64,000 nt of DNA from Dermacentor variabilis (GCF_050947875.1 NC_134568.1:262054115-262118114), one strand, 5' to 3'; positions 9,076 through 21,240 are shown, numbered from the stretch's first letter. Made by a program: numbers and translations. Notes: generated from the sequence alone by a model not told the origin.

Positions 9076-11180
9076 ATATTTACGTAAGCATCCTTTGCTC
9101 CTTGATTACATAATGCCTCTATGACTGCTGGTATCTCCACTGAATCAAATGCCCTCTCGTAATCTATTAAATCCACATAGAGAGGTTTATTTCATTCTGC
9201 GGATTTATCGATTACTTGATTGATGACATGGATGTGATCCATTGTAGAGTATCCCTTCCTGAAACCTACCTGTTCCCTTGGTTTACTAAAGTCCGGTGTT
9301 GCCTTTATTCTATTGGAGATTATCTTGGTGAATGTTTCATATAATGCAGGGATTAAGTTAATGGCCTTATAATTTTTCAATTCTATAACTTCTCCCTTTT
9401 TGTGGATTAGTATAATGTTGGCATTCAAGTTTTCTGGGACCTTTAAAGTCGATCGACAGTTCGTATAAAGGCCGGTAGTTTTTAAAGGATTACGTCTCCT
9501 GAATCTTTGATTAAATTGACTGGTAGTCCATCTTCTCCTTCCGCTTTTTCCTGTTTCATGTCTTGCAAGGCCCTTCTAACTTCATCGCTAGTTATAGAAG
9601 GATCCTCTGTAACCTATTCATTATTGTTTCTAATGGATGTATCCAGACTCCTCTGGGTAATGTACATGCCAGTATAGAATTATTCCGCTACTTTTACTAT
9701 ATCTTCGAGATTGCTGATGATACTACCCTACTTGCAATGCATACATCTTGGTTTGTCCGATGCCAAGTTTCCTTCTCACTGATTTCAGGCCGCGTCCATT
9801 TATTAATGCTTCCTCAGACTTTCTCACGTTATAATTTTGAATATCCCTTATTTTCTCCTTGTTGGTTAGTTTTGATAGTTCAGTGAATTCTATCTGATCT
9901 CTTGAGTTGGACACTTTCATTCTTTGCCGTTTCTTTATTAGGTCCTTTGTTACTTGGGAGAGCTTACGTACTGGTTGTCTTGGTGCCTTACATCCCACTT
10001 CAAACGCTGCTTCTAAAGCCAGCCTAGTTACGGTTTCATTCATTACCTCTATGTCACCTTCATCTCTCTGCTCTAAGGCTGCATATTTATTTGCAAGTGC
10101 CAACCTGAATTGGTCTGCCTTTACCCTTACTGCGTCTAGGTTGGCCTGTTTCTTCTTGACAATTTTCTCTTTCTCTTTTCAAATTGAAGTGATTCCTAGC
10201 CCTCACTAACCTATGATCACTGCACCTTTACCCTACCTAACACTTCTACATCCTGCACTATGCTGCGATCAGCAGAAAGTATGAAATCAATTTAATTAGG
10301 GCTTTTCCAGGTCCGGTTTTTGTTCCAACGCTTTCTGAAAAAGTGTTAATTCTTCGCAGCTTATTCCTTTCCGCGAATTCTAGGAACATCTTTCCTCGAG
10401 TGTTCCTAGAATCCACGCCGTAGTTGCCAATTGCTTGTTCATCAGCCTGCTTTTTTCCCCACTTTTGCATTGAAGTCGCCCATGACTACAGTATACTGAG
10501 TTTGCACTTTTAGCATCGCTAATTCAACATCTTCATAAAACTGTTCTATTTCTTGGTTGGAGGTTTGGAGGTTGAGGTTGGAGCGTAGGTTCCTGCTACC
10601 TTTATTCTATGCCTGCTATTCAGCTTTATTACGGCTACTAGGCCCTCTCATTAATGCTGTAGAATTCGACAGTGCTGCCCACTATGTCCTTATTGATTAG
10701 GAATACTACTCCACACTACTTCTTCATCTGGTAGTCCTCTATAGGAGAGGACGTGGCCATTTGTCAGGATTGTATAAGCCTCACGAGTTCTTCTAACCTC
10801 ACAAAGCCAATGATATCCCAAACAATGTCTGATAGTTCCCCAAAGACTCCTGCTAGGTTAGCTTTATTCGAGAGGGTTTGGGTGTTAAACGTTGCAAGGG
10901 TCAATTTTCATTGGCCGCCTGTCCGGGTCCAGAGATTCTTAGCACCCTCTGCTGCGTTACAGGTCTAACCACTGCCTTGGTCAGGTGCTCCGCAGCTGCT
11001 GGGGACTGAGGGCCATTGGTTAATAGAATGAATCATTTGGGACGGGGTGGTCGAGTATTGCACCAGGGAGGCAAATTTGTGTTCTGGTGAGGGAGTTAAT
11101 CCGAGGCTGCTGACAGAACCATATATAGTTGTGGTACGTTTAAAGAAGGTAGTCCAGTTGGATGTGACATAGAGGGCCAT
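9076..11180 (-). mobile_element. RTE-clade LINE, 5' half (5' UTR, endonuclease, RT start)
   Basis: This is the other side of the LINE split by the Gypsy insertion. From the 5' end (high coordinates): an untranslated leader from about 11,180 (with accaatggccctcagtcccc), the endonuclease from about 10,911, a linker of 126 codons at 9,723-10,103 (YAALEQRDEGDIEVMNETV, VRRKLGIGQTKMYALQ), and the RT start at 9,192-9,428 (ANIILIHKKGEVIELKNYKA, VGFRKGYSTMDHIHVINQV). The frame is broken in several places. Orientation, motif order and divergence match the 3' half at 2,562-3,497. Confidence 0.85.
10190..10911 (-). pseudogene. RTE endonuclease (EEP/APE-like), decayed
   Basis: The likely start ATG is at 10,909-10,911 (MKIDPCNV). 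Downstream fragments include SNKANLAGVFGELSDIVWD, the VVMGDFNAKVGKK catalytic block (about 10,455-10,490, the Asp/Asn pair of the exonuclease-endonuclease-phosphatase fold), and GNYGVDSRNTRGKMFLEFAE. In RTE elements this enzyme nicks the target DNA to prime reverse transcription. Stops and frame changes show that it is inactive. Confidence 0.75.
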
Positions 11181-11704
11181 TATCGCGTGGTCACACAGGT
11201 TATGCTAGATCGCGAGAACCATACTTGTTGAGCAAGAAAGTAGCCGCATGTATTGTGGACTGAGTCTAATGTGCAATGTGCGAATTACTTTTGACGTCGT
11301 GAAGTCTGTGCGCTGACGTTACACAAAGGAGTCTGCAAAAATTATGTGTAAACTTTATCTAAACGTTTGAAGCCATTTCGCACGTGATTGGAGCTGTCGT
11401 CAACCTGCGAACCGGTTCCCCTGAAACTCTTACTCTGATCCAAAGTGTCTGAGTGTCATGGAGACTTTTCTCCTCGTTCTCTTCAACTACGGACCGCCAT
11501 GCGTACTAGAAGGGCTGTCGCTGGCTTTTATGCCTCACTGGCGCTTATACATGGAGCGCGGTTGTACGTGCTTTTATTTCATGCCATACATTAATTGTGG
11601 CTGTCAGGAGGCACTTTGCAGTTATCTTCTCACGTGACTGTTTAAGCCGACATCATATCGTTATGAAGAGCAAATAGACATGTGCAGCGGAAACCAGCAG
11701 CTCA
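11181..11704. other. Unassigned spacer
   Basis: No recognisable domain or repeat between the RTE 5' end and the tail of the next LINE. Confidence 0.4.
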
Positions 11705-11944
11705 TCTTTATTTTTATTATTATTATTTGATATGAAAGAGAGACACACACAAGAAGAGGGAAATAGGGAAGGACCAGGCTGGAAATTTGCACCAAGAGAA
11801 GCACAAAGCCTGCTTATTCTTTAGTAAGGAGGGCATAGAAAAGGAATTTGATAAGGAGAAGGGGAAGTAAAGAAGAAAGAAACAGCAAGATGACAGGGTC
11901 CAAAGACTAAAGTAAAGCAAGAACATAGACACAGGTCGCACTAA

Positions 11945-13990
11945 TCATAGAATGACGTGGACCGTGGTGAGAAGGACTGCTGATCCACAATGCGATGTCA
12001 TCAGCAAAGATTGCTATGCCTATTGGAAAGTCACATTTGAGGCAATTGCTGGCTTTGAAGTCCAGCAATTACGCTGTTGGAGAAGCGGAGATAAGACGCT
12101 GCCTTGCGGGGCATCACACTTAATAATGCGAGATTCACTTGTTGCTCCTCCAACGCGCACCTTCATTCTGCGCTCTGTTAGAAAATTAGGAATAGACGCA
12201 GATGACCCGAAATTCGAGTGGTCGCAAGTGCGACAATACTCTTCTTATGTGGAACCAAATCGAGAGCTTGCTGTATGTCCAAAAATAACATATATGCAAA
12301 GTGCTTATTCTCTTGAGCAAATTCAAGCGATGATACATGGTCTGCGGTGCTGTACAGGGCTGGACGAGAGCGACGAAAGCCAATCATGCCATCAGGAAAA
12401 CCGTCAACTCCTACAGCCTGACATCTAGACGAAACAGTACCATTCGTTCCATCAGCTTGGTAACATTTGATGTTAGTGATATTGGGCGGTAGGACTTGAG
12501 GTGTTTTGTAGAGAGCCCAGGTTTTAAAATCGGTATCACCACGGACGATTTACAGTCATTGGGGATCAGTCAGGTACGCCACACTTTGTTATATTCGTCT
12601 GGTATATGTTCATGAAAAGTCTTATCAATATTTCGGCTTGGGAGTTGATGCCGTCTTCAATTGGAGCAGTGTGGCGCTTAAAGAGACTGAGTACGTGGCG
12701 CAGCTCCTCGGCGAGTGAACTCTGCCTCATCCATCTGACAGGCAGGACCATAGCAAGTAGTTATGGTCGTTTGATTTGTCGGAGATAAAAGGTTGCCCTT
12801 TGTGATGTCACTTGGCATAGAAGAGACGAACAGGCCTGCGAATGCTTCTGCAAGAATTTTCGGTGACTGGCCGGTCGCTATGCACAGGGCTGCAATTAGA
12901 TTCTTACAGACTTCAGGACTGCGGAGAATCTTTAGTACGCGCCATACACTTCCAAACCCAGTTGCAGAATGCAACCAACTACATAGGGCTGCGCAGCTCT
13001 TGCGACGAAGTTGCTTAGTGTTCCGGCGTATGTAGGCATCAAGGCGGTTATACAGCGTCCAGCCGGCACTTCTTTTAGAGCGCTGTGCTCTCCTGTAAAC
13101 GCAGCGTCGAGAGGTGCGGAGTCTATAAAGCTTAAGGTCGGGGTTTGGTTTATCTGTACTCTGCCATCGTCGTGCCGTAGCTTGTAGATAATTGCTCACC
13201 AGACTGTCATGTGATGGAGACTCAGAAATCAGCTGACGAAACTTGCCCCAGTCTGTCACTGTGTAGTTGGAAGTCTGGCGACTCGAAGTATGTTGTGGGA
13301 TTAATCGAATGGGTAGGTGATATGAGCCCCATGGGTCAGCTTCGTATGACATGGCCACGTACACAACTCTCCTTCATGTCGCAAGGTCGATGGGGAAATG
13401 CTATTTTCCTCTGGCAGCGAATGTAGGTGATCCGTTATTGAATGTTTGAAGATCATGTTTGACAATAAGCTCGTTAACCTCCACCCCACGGCTCTCTTGT
13501 TGAGGGGAACACCAGTTCGGATGGTGACCAGTAAGTATCCACATAGCACAAAGGATGGACTACATCGATAGACTAAGCACTCCAGTAGTGTGGTGTTTGA
13601 AGAACCTGTAGGTCAAATGTATTTGCTTGCCACTATCGTCGTTGCACCTCTGAGGCTTACAGTAACTGCAGTACACTCGAAAAGATGTCGTCTACATCAG
13701 TGATTGAGAAATCTAAGCCAGGGCGTACTTGTATTGATGCTTTTGAAGCATTGCGTGAATGCGCAGCGTCTACGCATTGAAAGGAGCCACAAGCTAGTGC
13801 TGCGCATAAAACGTTGCTGTGGATACCTACAAATTCTGACAACCTGAATTCGTCTTTTCTTACATTTGTTTCTTGCAGCGCTATAATATCTGGTGTGGTC
13901 TCCAGTGTGAGGAGCCGAAGAAGTAGATCAGCATTGCGCGGTCACAGTGACCTGACATTACAGTGCAGCATAAAGGGACGAGGTTTCCAG
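11945..13990 (-). pseudogene. ORF2 (endonuclease and partial RT) of the 11.7-15.5 kb LINE
   Basis: Endonuclease start: PDIIALQETNVRKDEFRLSE then VGIHSNVLCAALACGSF (13,657-13,920). A long linker is open for 228 codons at 12,678-13,364 (SNYTVTDWGKFRQLISESP, RRCVYRRAQRSKRSAGW). RT begins at about 12,750 (HVLSLFKRHTAP, with IEDGINSQ), continues MIGFRRSRPALYSTADHV and YMLFLDIQQALDLVPH (catalytic Asp), then APQGSVLSPLL and DDIALWIS. ILE in place of GLY in the PGEDGI block and several stops show decay. The RT thumb is missing. Confidence 0.75.
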
Positions 13991-14039
13991 TGCAGCATAA
14001 AGGGAATCTTCAGAATATTTCCATTTTAATGTCTAGTGA

Positions 14040-15336
14040 AGGCCGTCAAGGACTGGAACCAGGGCCTCCCGAAGCTACTCTGCTGCTGGTGTCTGACGGC
14101 CGGCGATCAGAGATATGATGATGTTGACAAGCTCCTTGATAAGTTTTACAAGTCGGACGTCTTCCTTGGATAAGACCGTTTTAGGCACCGTCTTAGCAAT
14201 GTTCTCCACTGAGGCTGTGGTCTTTGCAAAGACTGGTTCCGATGCTTTTCATGGCAACGCTGGCCAGGAAGTCTCAGAGATGCAGAACGCACTCACCCCT
14301 GCTTCCCTCTGACGCACAGTAACAGTGCCATTCTCCGAACGTGCTGCTACACCCTTAGTTAAGGCGTTTGCAGCCTCTGGACGAGCACTGCGACTACACG
14401 TTTTCTTCTCTCCTGCTGCCATCTTATTGGCCTTTGTCTTTCAGAGCTTTCATTTCGTCTTTCAATAAGGGACATTCTTTGTCTGTTGCCAAATGTTCAC
14501 CATTAGAGTTAGGGCTCCGAGATGTCTGACTTTCACAAGAATATAAATTGTGATTCCTGCCACACTTGGCACACACTACAACACTTTTGAAGAAACCTTG
14601 TACATGACCAATCTTTAGACATTTATGTCACTGCAATGGCCTTGGTACAAAAGGTCGAACAGGGTACCGCATTAGGCCGGCCTTTATATGGCCACAGCCC
14701 CTCACAGGCAAATAGAATATTCACACACTTTGACGAGCCCAGCCTTTGAACGCTGGTAATATTGCATGGTGGAGTGCGAACGATCATGCTTTTTTTACTC
14801 GTCATCTTCGAGCTTTAGGTCAACATGAGATATTACACCAGCTGTTACATGCAGAAGTGGTATTACTGGTATTATACTGGTATTACACACCAGAGGGTGC
14901 CTCTGGTATGCAAACTCGCGTGTGGACGCCACAGATATCAGACACACCAAGCAGTATTTGCATTGTCTTGTCATAATGATTTTTCCATGGGTTTGCGCGA
15001 ACATCTTGAACAAGACCAAGGGCTAGTTTGAAGAAAAAGTAATTAAATACTGTTTGGAGATAGCATTCAGGCTTACCATCGCGTCGACGGGCATGAAGGC
15101 TACTCTGTATACTATAGTCACGATGTTACTGTAGATGATTGCCGGTTTACTTGAGGACGATGTAGTCGATGTCCGCCTTGAACGGTGGGGCTTAGAAGGT
15201 ATGAAGGTATCCGAATACTATGACTTGGCATTAGAAAGCTCAGAATCGGCAGCGTCGGAAGCTAGTGAAATGAGACACTTCCGAGGGCGGGTGGTCTGTC
15301 CCTGCCGTCGGACGGATCCACGATCATCTCTTCCAT
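14040..15336 (-). pseudogene. ORF1 (gag-like, zinc knuckle) of the 11.7-15.5 kb LINE
   Basis: ATG at 15,334-15,336 starts MEEMIVDPSDGRDRPP. Further on, in shifted frames, come TIVYRVAFMPVDAMVSLNAI and ANPWKNHYDKTMQILLGVSD. A nucleic-acid-binding knuckle region follows (QCHKCLKIGHVQGF then CAKCGRNHNLYSC, about 14,530-14,640). The C-terminal piece is AKTVPKTVLSKEDVRLVKLI (about 14,120-14,205). The first knuckle has Phe where a Cys is expected. ORF1 proteins coat the LINE RNA. Several stops make it a pseudogene. Confidence 0.65.
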
Positions 15337-15500
15337 AGCAAGCTCTGCAAGGAGAGTCTCCCAGCAAAGTAGAACTATTTAGGGGCCAGTAAAGACAGCG
15401 CCGAGTGTTAGTGATGCACGATGAAGCACAAAAGTGGAAAAAACTCAGCTCCAGAAGAAGATTATGGATTTCTTTCACGGCTTGCACCCACTGAGGAAAT

Positions 15501-16899
15501 GATGATGATAATGATGATGAACCACTGCTGAGGAGAACACTGACCGAGCACGAAACTTCGTCGTCGTTGACCCGCAGCTTAACATAGAACAAATAAAAAA
15601 AAATCACAGTGACAGCACAATGTGTCCTTGTAGTTCTTCTGTACTGTGCACACATTACATCAGGATGTACCAATAAACCCAGCCGAACACCCCATAAGTA
15701 AGTGATATTGCATTTGTTGCTACCAAACATGATATAAATGCGCATGAGACCTAGTGCTATAAATTGGGAAATAGCTAACACTTTGCAGCTATTTTTCCTT
15801 AAGTTTCATCGAAGCAGCTGATTATAGTTTGCGCTTAAGTGCGGTTCCTTAAAGAAAACGAAAGAGAAAATCATGCAGCTGAACAAAAGATTCATCAGGC
15901 CTTCCACTCTGTGAAGAAGGACTAGCAGCGTAGCTGTGGCGTGTTTTACCTCAAGCGGCGCATCTGTATATATAATATATTATTGTTATTGAAGAACACG
16001 GACAACAAATACGTCTTTTTACTTTGGAGTGATTTATTCTTACTTTTATTCCACAATATTTACAACTTCACTGTGAACTACGTAATTAAGAAAAGTAGAT
16101 GAAACTCGGCGTAATGATAAAGTCACCTTAGCGACCAATTTCAGTATACTTTTTTCCAAGGTGCCTACATTAGATTGAGAGCTACAGAGGATTCACGAGA
16201 AACTGGAGACTAGCATTTTTTTTTTGTGCCCACGCGACGCGTAGACGGACGGACATGGACCACCGCTGGAGGATAGCTACATACAGCTTCACCGTTAAAG
16301 GGGCTTAAAGCAGTAAACCAACAGCCCTTGATCCATCCCTTCAGCATCGCGAAATATAAAGGATCAGCATGAGCGTATAGGTGGTCGAGACATACGTGGA
16401 TATGCCTTCGAAAAAACCCACGCGATCTCTTTGTCTCGTAAATGTAGCCCATACCACGAAGCTCTCATGACACTGCAGGCCCAGAAAATTGTTAAAGGTT
16501 GAATGAGGAAGCGGTTGCGGCACGCGGTAGTAGGGTGGGGGGGGGGGGGCGTAGGGGAGGGTGCTTTACTGAAATGCTAGAAGACAAGGCGGCGTGCTGT
16601 GGAGCATAATTAAATTATTTAAAAAGCAGGGGTTCAGTTGGTAACAAAGCAGACACACGCCGCCACCAGACGCGCAAAATCGAGACAGCAAAACAGGCCC
16701 GTGCCGTATAGTTTCAAAAAGAACCGTGCTTCTTTTCGCTACACATCGCAGAAGCAAAGCTCTGCGCCGTGGTTCATCGTTCACACGATTGCTTATGTTT
16801 GTGTGCTTATAACTATGTGGTACATCTTATCCCCGACTTAGTGACAGAGTTATTACTTAATACGAATAGAAAGCTCCGCATAAAGACCCTTTACACGCG
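15501..16899. other. Unassigned AT-rich sequence
   Basis: Nothing recognisable apart from a poly-G run at about 16,536-16,549. The plus and minus short frames have no domains. Confidence 0.4.
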
Positions 16900-17780
16900 C
16901 TTCATCCTTCCGGGGAGACACTCTTCTCGCCAGCTCTAACAGATACAACGACGGGCCTCAGAATCCGCGACGACATCAAAAATCCCACGTGGAGCCTGCG
17001 TGTGTGTGTCCGTAGATCTGCGAACCTCAGCTTGGGTGCGTGTGTCTGTAGACGCGTCGCCTTTGATTAGGGAACGCGAGCGTACGCGTTGAGCCGCGGC
17101 CGCCCCTGGGTGCCAAGCAGAGAGGGTTCAGTAGGACCCGCTGAATGGATTTGGCGAAATGCGCCGCTCGCCGCGCACAGCGCGCGGCCAAGTATAAGCG
17201 CACACAAATGGGCCGCGAGTTTCGCCACTGTCTCGCGCGATTCTTCCACCGTCCTCGGGGAAATCAGGTCTTAGGCAGGCCGATGAGGCCTCCGGCTGGC
17301 GTCGTGGGAGGCGCTGATTCCAAAGGAGCTTTCACACGCACGAACACAGGCACGAAAGAAGCGCCCCTGCGCTCCTTTATTATTATTTTATTTACTTCAT
17401 GTGTCGCATTTTCCTTCACGCGCCGTTGCGCTATATTATATCCGCCATGCCTGCCGGAGTAACTAAGCTCTCGTCTTCGGGCACCAACTTGCGGTGAGGG
17501 TGAAGAAATAAACGGAGGCGGAAGGAAGGGAGGTATATACGCCCCGGGGAATGAGGAAAACTTGCTTTTGATGCATGCAAACAGCGCTTTCTTTGCGACC
17601 TCGTGCTGGACTGAGCGGCAGGGGATGATTGTTGAGGCTGTGTGTACAACGGACATCGCGCATTCGTTCTTTTTTGGGCGGAAAACCACTCTTCGGGCGA
17701 CAGTGCGTTGAGCTTTGTTCGTTTCGCTTTTAGTTGCGCTATTTCGTTGTATTTCACTAGAACAACGCAACCTCTTCAGT
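16900..17780. other. CpG-rich block, function unknown
   Basis: GC- and CpG-rich sequence in contrast to its AT-rich surroundings. A minus-strand frame of 168 codons (17,264-17,770) and plus-strand frames overlap here, but their composition follows the GC bias and I see no domain. A promoter or first exon of a host gene is possible but not shown. Confidence 0.3.
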
Positions 17781-18073
17781 AAATAATTCGCAAGCCCGCC
17801 CGTTCATGTTACTGGCCATACGGGTTCACACATTGGATACACCTCCATTATCGAAACAGTCGTAGTTTGTCACATAATCACCGAAATTTGTGATGATCGC
17901 AATTTCTTTTTTCTTCGAAAAGTACCAGCGGCGCGAGAGTCACAGCCGTAAGAACATCATAAATAAACACAACTGCCTTACGGGTAAAATTTAGAGAATG
18001 CTGTGCAGGTAAATACGGGGTGATTATTTTTAAGTTTTACGGATGTTTTAAATATAGCCTATGGTAGGTAGCA

Positions 18074-19536
18074 AAGGGGGAAGGCAGCTGGGGAGGATCA
18101 GGTAACAGCAGATTTGTTGAAGGATGGTGGACAGATTGTTCTAGAGAAACTGGCCACCCTGTACACGCAATGCCTCATGACCTCGAGCGTACCGGAATCT
18201 TGGAAGAACGCTAACATAATCCTAATCCATAAGAAAGGGGACGCCAAAGACTTGAAAAATTATAGACCGATCAGCTTAATGTCCGTTGCCTACAAAGTAT
18301 TTACTAAGGTAATTGCAAATAGAATCAAGAACACCTTAGACTTGTGTCAACCAAAGGACCAGGCAGGATTCCGTAAAGGCTACTCAACAATAGACCATAT
18401 TCACACTATCAATCAAGTGATAGAGAAATGTGCAGAATATAAGCAACCCTTATATATAGCTTTCATTGATTACGAGAAAGCGTTTGATTCAGTCGAAACC
18501 TCAGCAGTCATGGTGGCATTACGGAATCAGGGTGCAGATGAGCCATATGTAAAAATACTGGAAGATATCTATAGCGGCTCCACAGCCACCGTAGTCCTCC
18601 ATAAAGCAAGCAACAAAATCCCAATAAAGAAAGGCGTCAGGCAGGGAGATACGATATCTCCAATGCTATTCACAGCGTGTTTACAGGAGGTATTCAGAGA
18701 CCTGGATTGGGAAGAATTGGGGATAAACGTTAATGGAGAATACCTTAGTAACTTGCGATTCGCTGATGATATTGCCTTGCTTAGTAACTCAGGGGACCAA
18801 TTGCAATGCATGCTCACTGACCTGGAGAGGCAAAGCAGAAGAGTGGGTCTAAAAATTAATATGCAGAAAACTAAAGTAATGCTTAACAGTCTCGGGAGAG
18901 AACAGCAATTTACAATAGGCAGCGAGGCACTGGAAGTCGTAAGGGAATACATCTACTTAGGGCAGGTAGTGACGGCGGATCCGGATCATGAGACGGAAAT
19001 AATCACAAGAATAAGAATGGGCTGGAGTGCGTTTGGCAGGCATTCCCAAATCATGAACAGCAGGTTGCCGTTATCCCTGAAGAGAAAAGTATATAATAGC
19101 TGTGTCTTACCAGTACTCACCTACGGGGCAGAAACCTGGAGGCTTACGAAAAGGGTTCTACTCAAATTGAGGACGACACAACGAGCTATGGAAAGAAGAA
19201 TGATAGGTGTAACGTTAAGGGATAAGAAAAGAGCAGATTGGGTGAGGGAACAAACGCGAGTTAATAACATCTTAGTTGAAATCAAGAAAAAGAAATGGGC
19301 ATGGGCAGGACATGTAATGAGGAGGGAAGATAACCGATGGTCATTAAGGGTTACGGACTGGATCCCAAGGGAAGGGAAGCGTAGCAGGGGCGGCAGAAAG
19401 TTAGGTGGGCGGATGAGATTAAGAAGTTTGCAGGGACGGCATGGCCACAATTAGTACATGACCGGGGTTGTTGGAGAAGTATGGGAGAGGCCTTTGCCCT
19501 GCAGTGGGCGTAACCAGGCTGATGATGATGATGATG
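18074..19536 (+). mobile_element. RTE-clade LINE, 5'-truncated, young insertion
   Basis: A 13-bp target duplication ATGGTAGGTAGCA flanks it at 18,061-18,073 and 19,537-19,549. The 3' end is a (GAT)n tail after ccaggct. The 5' end falls in the linker just before the RT (GKAAGEDQVTADLL), so the endonuclease and 5' UTR were never copied. The unbroken RT frame and clean duplication point to a recent insertion. Confidence 0.92.
18114..19454 (+). CDS. RTE reverse transcriptase, open for 446 codons
   Basis: This is the best preserved coding sequence in the window. Motifs: ANIILIHKKGDAKDLKNYRP (residues 33-52), DQAGFRKGYSTIDHIHTINQ (82-101), AFIDYEKAFDSV with the first catalytic Asp (116-127), KKGVRQGDTISPMLF (172-186), RFADDIALLS with the FADD pair (215-224), then the thumb and C-terminal region (MGWSAFGRH, VLTYGAETW, WAWAGHVMRREDNRWS). 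The listed start is internal to the ancestral frame, which extends to the truncation point. RTE proteins nick DNA and reverse-transcribe their own RNA; this copy lacks the nuclease. It has no promoter of its own here, so expression is unlikely. Confidence 0.9.
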   Translation: MLKDGGQIVLEKLATLYTQCLMTSSVPESWKNANIILIHKKGDAKDLKNYRPISLMSVAYKVFTKVIANRIKNTLDLCQPKDQAGFRKGYSTIDHIHTINQVIEKCAEYKQPLYIAFIDYEKAFDSVETSAVMVALRNQGADEPYVKILEDIYSGSTATVVLHKASNKIPIKKGVRQGDTISPMLFTACLQEVFRDLDWEELGINVNGEYLSNLRFADDIALLSNSGDQLQCMLTDLERQSRRVGLKINMQKTKVMLNSLGREQQFTIGSEALEVVREYIYLGQVVTADPDHETEIITRIRMGWSAFGRHSQIMNSRLPLSLKRKVYNSCVLPVLTYGAETWRLTKRVLLKLRTTQRAMERRMIGVTLRDKKRADWVREQTRVNNILVEIKKKKWAWAGHVMRREDNRWSLRVTDWIPREGKRSRGGRKLGGRMRLRSLQGRHGHN

Positions 19537-19549
19537 ATGGTAGGTAGCA

Positions 19550-20757
19550 TAATTATTGCCCTTGAGCTGGATTATTCGAAGAAGGGGACATTACTAGCAC
19601 GATAAATCTACACATGTTCTATTAATTGACGAGAATACATTACTTAACTTCTTAATTGCTTTATGGCACATATATTGCATTTCGCGAATTGTAGCCGGTG
19701 AGCTTGCAAGACATATCCACTTGAAATGAATTTCAGGGAAAACGGCAGTTTTTGAGATATTATATCCCTAAGTGGTGGGACGAAATACATAGGCGTTCTA
19801 GTTACTTTTGTGCTTCTATGCATAAAAGAGCGCTTTGTTAAAAAAGTAAATGAAACAACTGTGGTTTTTTGCGGTGAGCTTCATGGCGCATGTCTCCAAA
19901 CTGGTCTGATTCTTGAAATTCATCATAATTAGATACGCCTTGTAAACCCACTGAGTACAATTCGGAAATCACAATATGTGTGGTAGAGTAATTAATTAAG
20001 CAGGTAATTATAGATATAGGTGTTTCGATTTCTCTTCTAAGTAATGTGCGCCTCTCTGATTATTCATTTTCAAAGACTAGAATTCTGTTATCTCCAACAG
20101 GCGATTTTTAAAATTTTCGTAAAGATTAAAAGTGATCCCCCTTGCGCCGTTCCGCTCCTTCCTTATTATAGACCGCTCACGACTAGCCGATCCTAATGAC
20201 TAGGATTTAGTGTTCTCGGGTTTCATTTTTTTAATACTTGGCGTACTTTTTTTTTCGGCAAATATATTTATCTAGATGAACTTTCACCGGCTTTTTGCAA
20301 TGGATAACGTTTGGCGTTGAAGCTTACAAGATTTTATTCTTTCTGCTAATATCCAGTTCCTTAATTTGTTGACACTGAAACGTTATTATTATAGATCCTG
20401 CTCGTCTAAATTATAGTTGCATTCAAAATACAGAGTAACTAAGTTTTCGAGAAGCAGTCTAGCAAAAGAGTGACTATCAAGGAATTAAGAGTGAGCACGT
20501 TTGATATTCGAACACAAATAGAGTGAGACTTTATTTGTAATGCCACGCGGGTACTGAGCTCGAACAACGAATAATGCAGAAAAATAAAAGGCTAGATACT
20601 ACCCCAAGCGCTTCCATAAGTGGGCAATTAGTACATCCACGCAGTGGCGACAGTGCGAATAAAGCAAGGGCCCGGGCCAAGGTAGCTACCTTCACGTAGC
20701 TACCTTCAGCCGAGGTGGTGCGGTGCGCTGAAAACGCTGGAGTATATCGGGCACTTC
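19550..20757. other. Unassigned AT-rich sequence
   Basis: No domains, RNA genes or repeat families recognised. Confidence 0.4.
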
Positions 20758-21240
20758 AGAGCTGCGCTCTAAAAAAACTCACCGATGATTACAATAATCC
20801 CTAATGCGAAAGTTGAGAGCATCTCTATACGTGTTTTCATTTCGCGATATACGCCTCGTACGGCACGTTGCAAACGGAGCGAAGTATGGCGCGACTGCCT
20901 CGCTAATCCGGAGATCGCGAGAGTCAGCGCGTGACTGACGCGTGGGCGCGATTCACAGCAGCCGCCGCAGACATAACTCCCAGACGACGCGTGCTACTCT
21001 GGCGCCATCTCATAGTCATCGTCGCCGCACTACACTTACGCTTTCGGCATACACTGCTCCTCCGCTTTCCGCCTCATGGTTTCGATGCTCCCTCCTCCTC
21101 CGTTTTCCTCCTCGCGTCTTTCATCCCCCCGCTACGTTCCGCATTCACTCTTTCATTCTTTGCTGTGCTCGTTGGTTCTGTTACGCCGACGCCGACGTTC
21201 ATCGCAAGAACGAGCGCCTAAGAGCTGCATTCTAAAAAAA
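20758..21240. repeat. About 0.48-kb block bounded by 20-bp near-identical direct repeats
   Basis: agagctgcgctctaaaaaaa at 20,758-20,777 recurs as agagctgcattctaaaaaaa at 21,221-21,240 (18 of 20 matches). The core agagctgcgctct is itself a near palindrome. The interior is GC-rich and resembles dispersed tick repeat sequence as I remember it. The direct repeats could be a target duplication around an insertion of about 443 bp or the ends of the element itself. Confidence 0.45.

Larger units (their letters stand above)
11705..15500 (-). mobile_element. Non-LTR retrotransposon with gag-like ORF1 and EN/RT ORF2, decayed
   Basis: On the minus strand the order is 5' UTR (about 15,500-15,337), ORF1 (15,336 to about 14,040), ORF2 with endonuclease (from about 13,990) and RT (to about 11,945), then pyrimidine-rich sequence that resembles a LINE 3' UTR and ends in a TAA-type repeat near 11,710. 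The RT stops abruptly just after its catalytic region (ADDIALWIS-like, about 11,985), so the RT C-terminal part is deleted. It belongs to a gag-zinc-knuckle LINE clade (I/Jockey/R1 group); I cannot settle which. It differs clearly from the RTE copies. Confidence 0.75.

Noticed and set aside
17264..17770. 168-codon minus ORF
   Set aside because: No recognisable domain; overlapping frames in a CpG-rich block.
18114..19454. BovB identity of the RTE copies
   Set aside because: The RT is of the RTE group, but the motif wording differs from BovB as I know it; a phylogeny would be needed.
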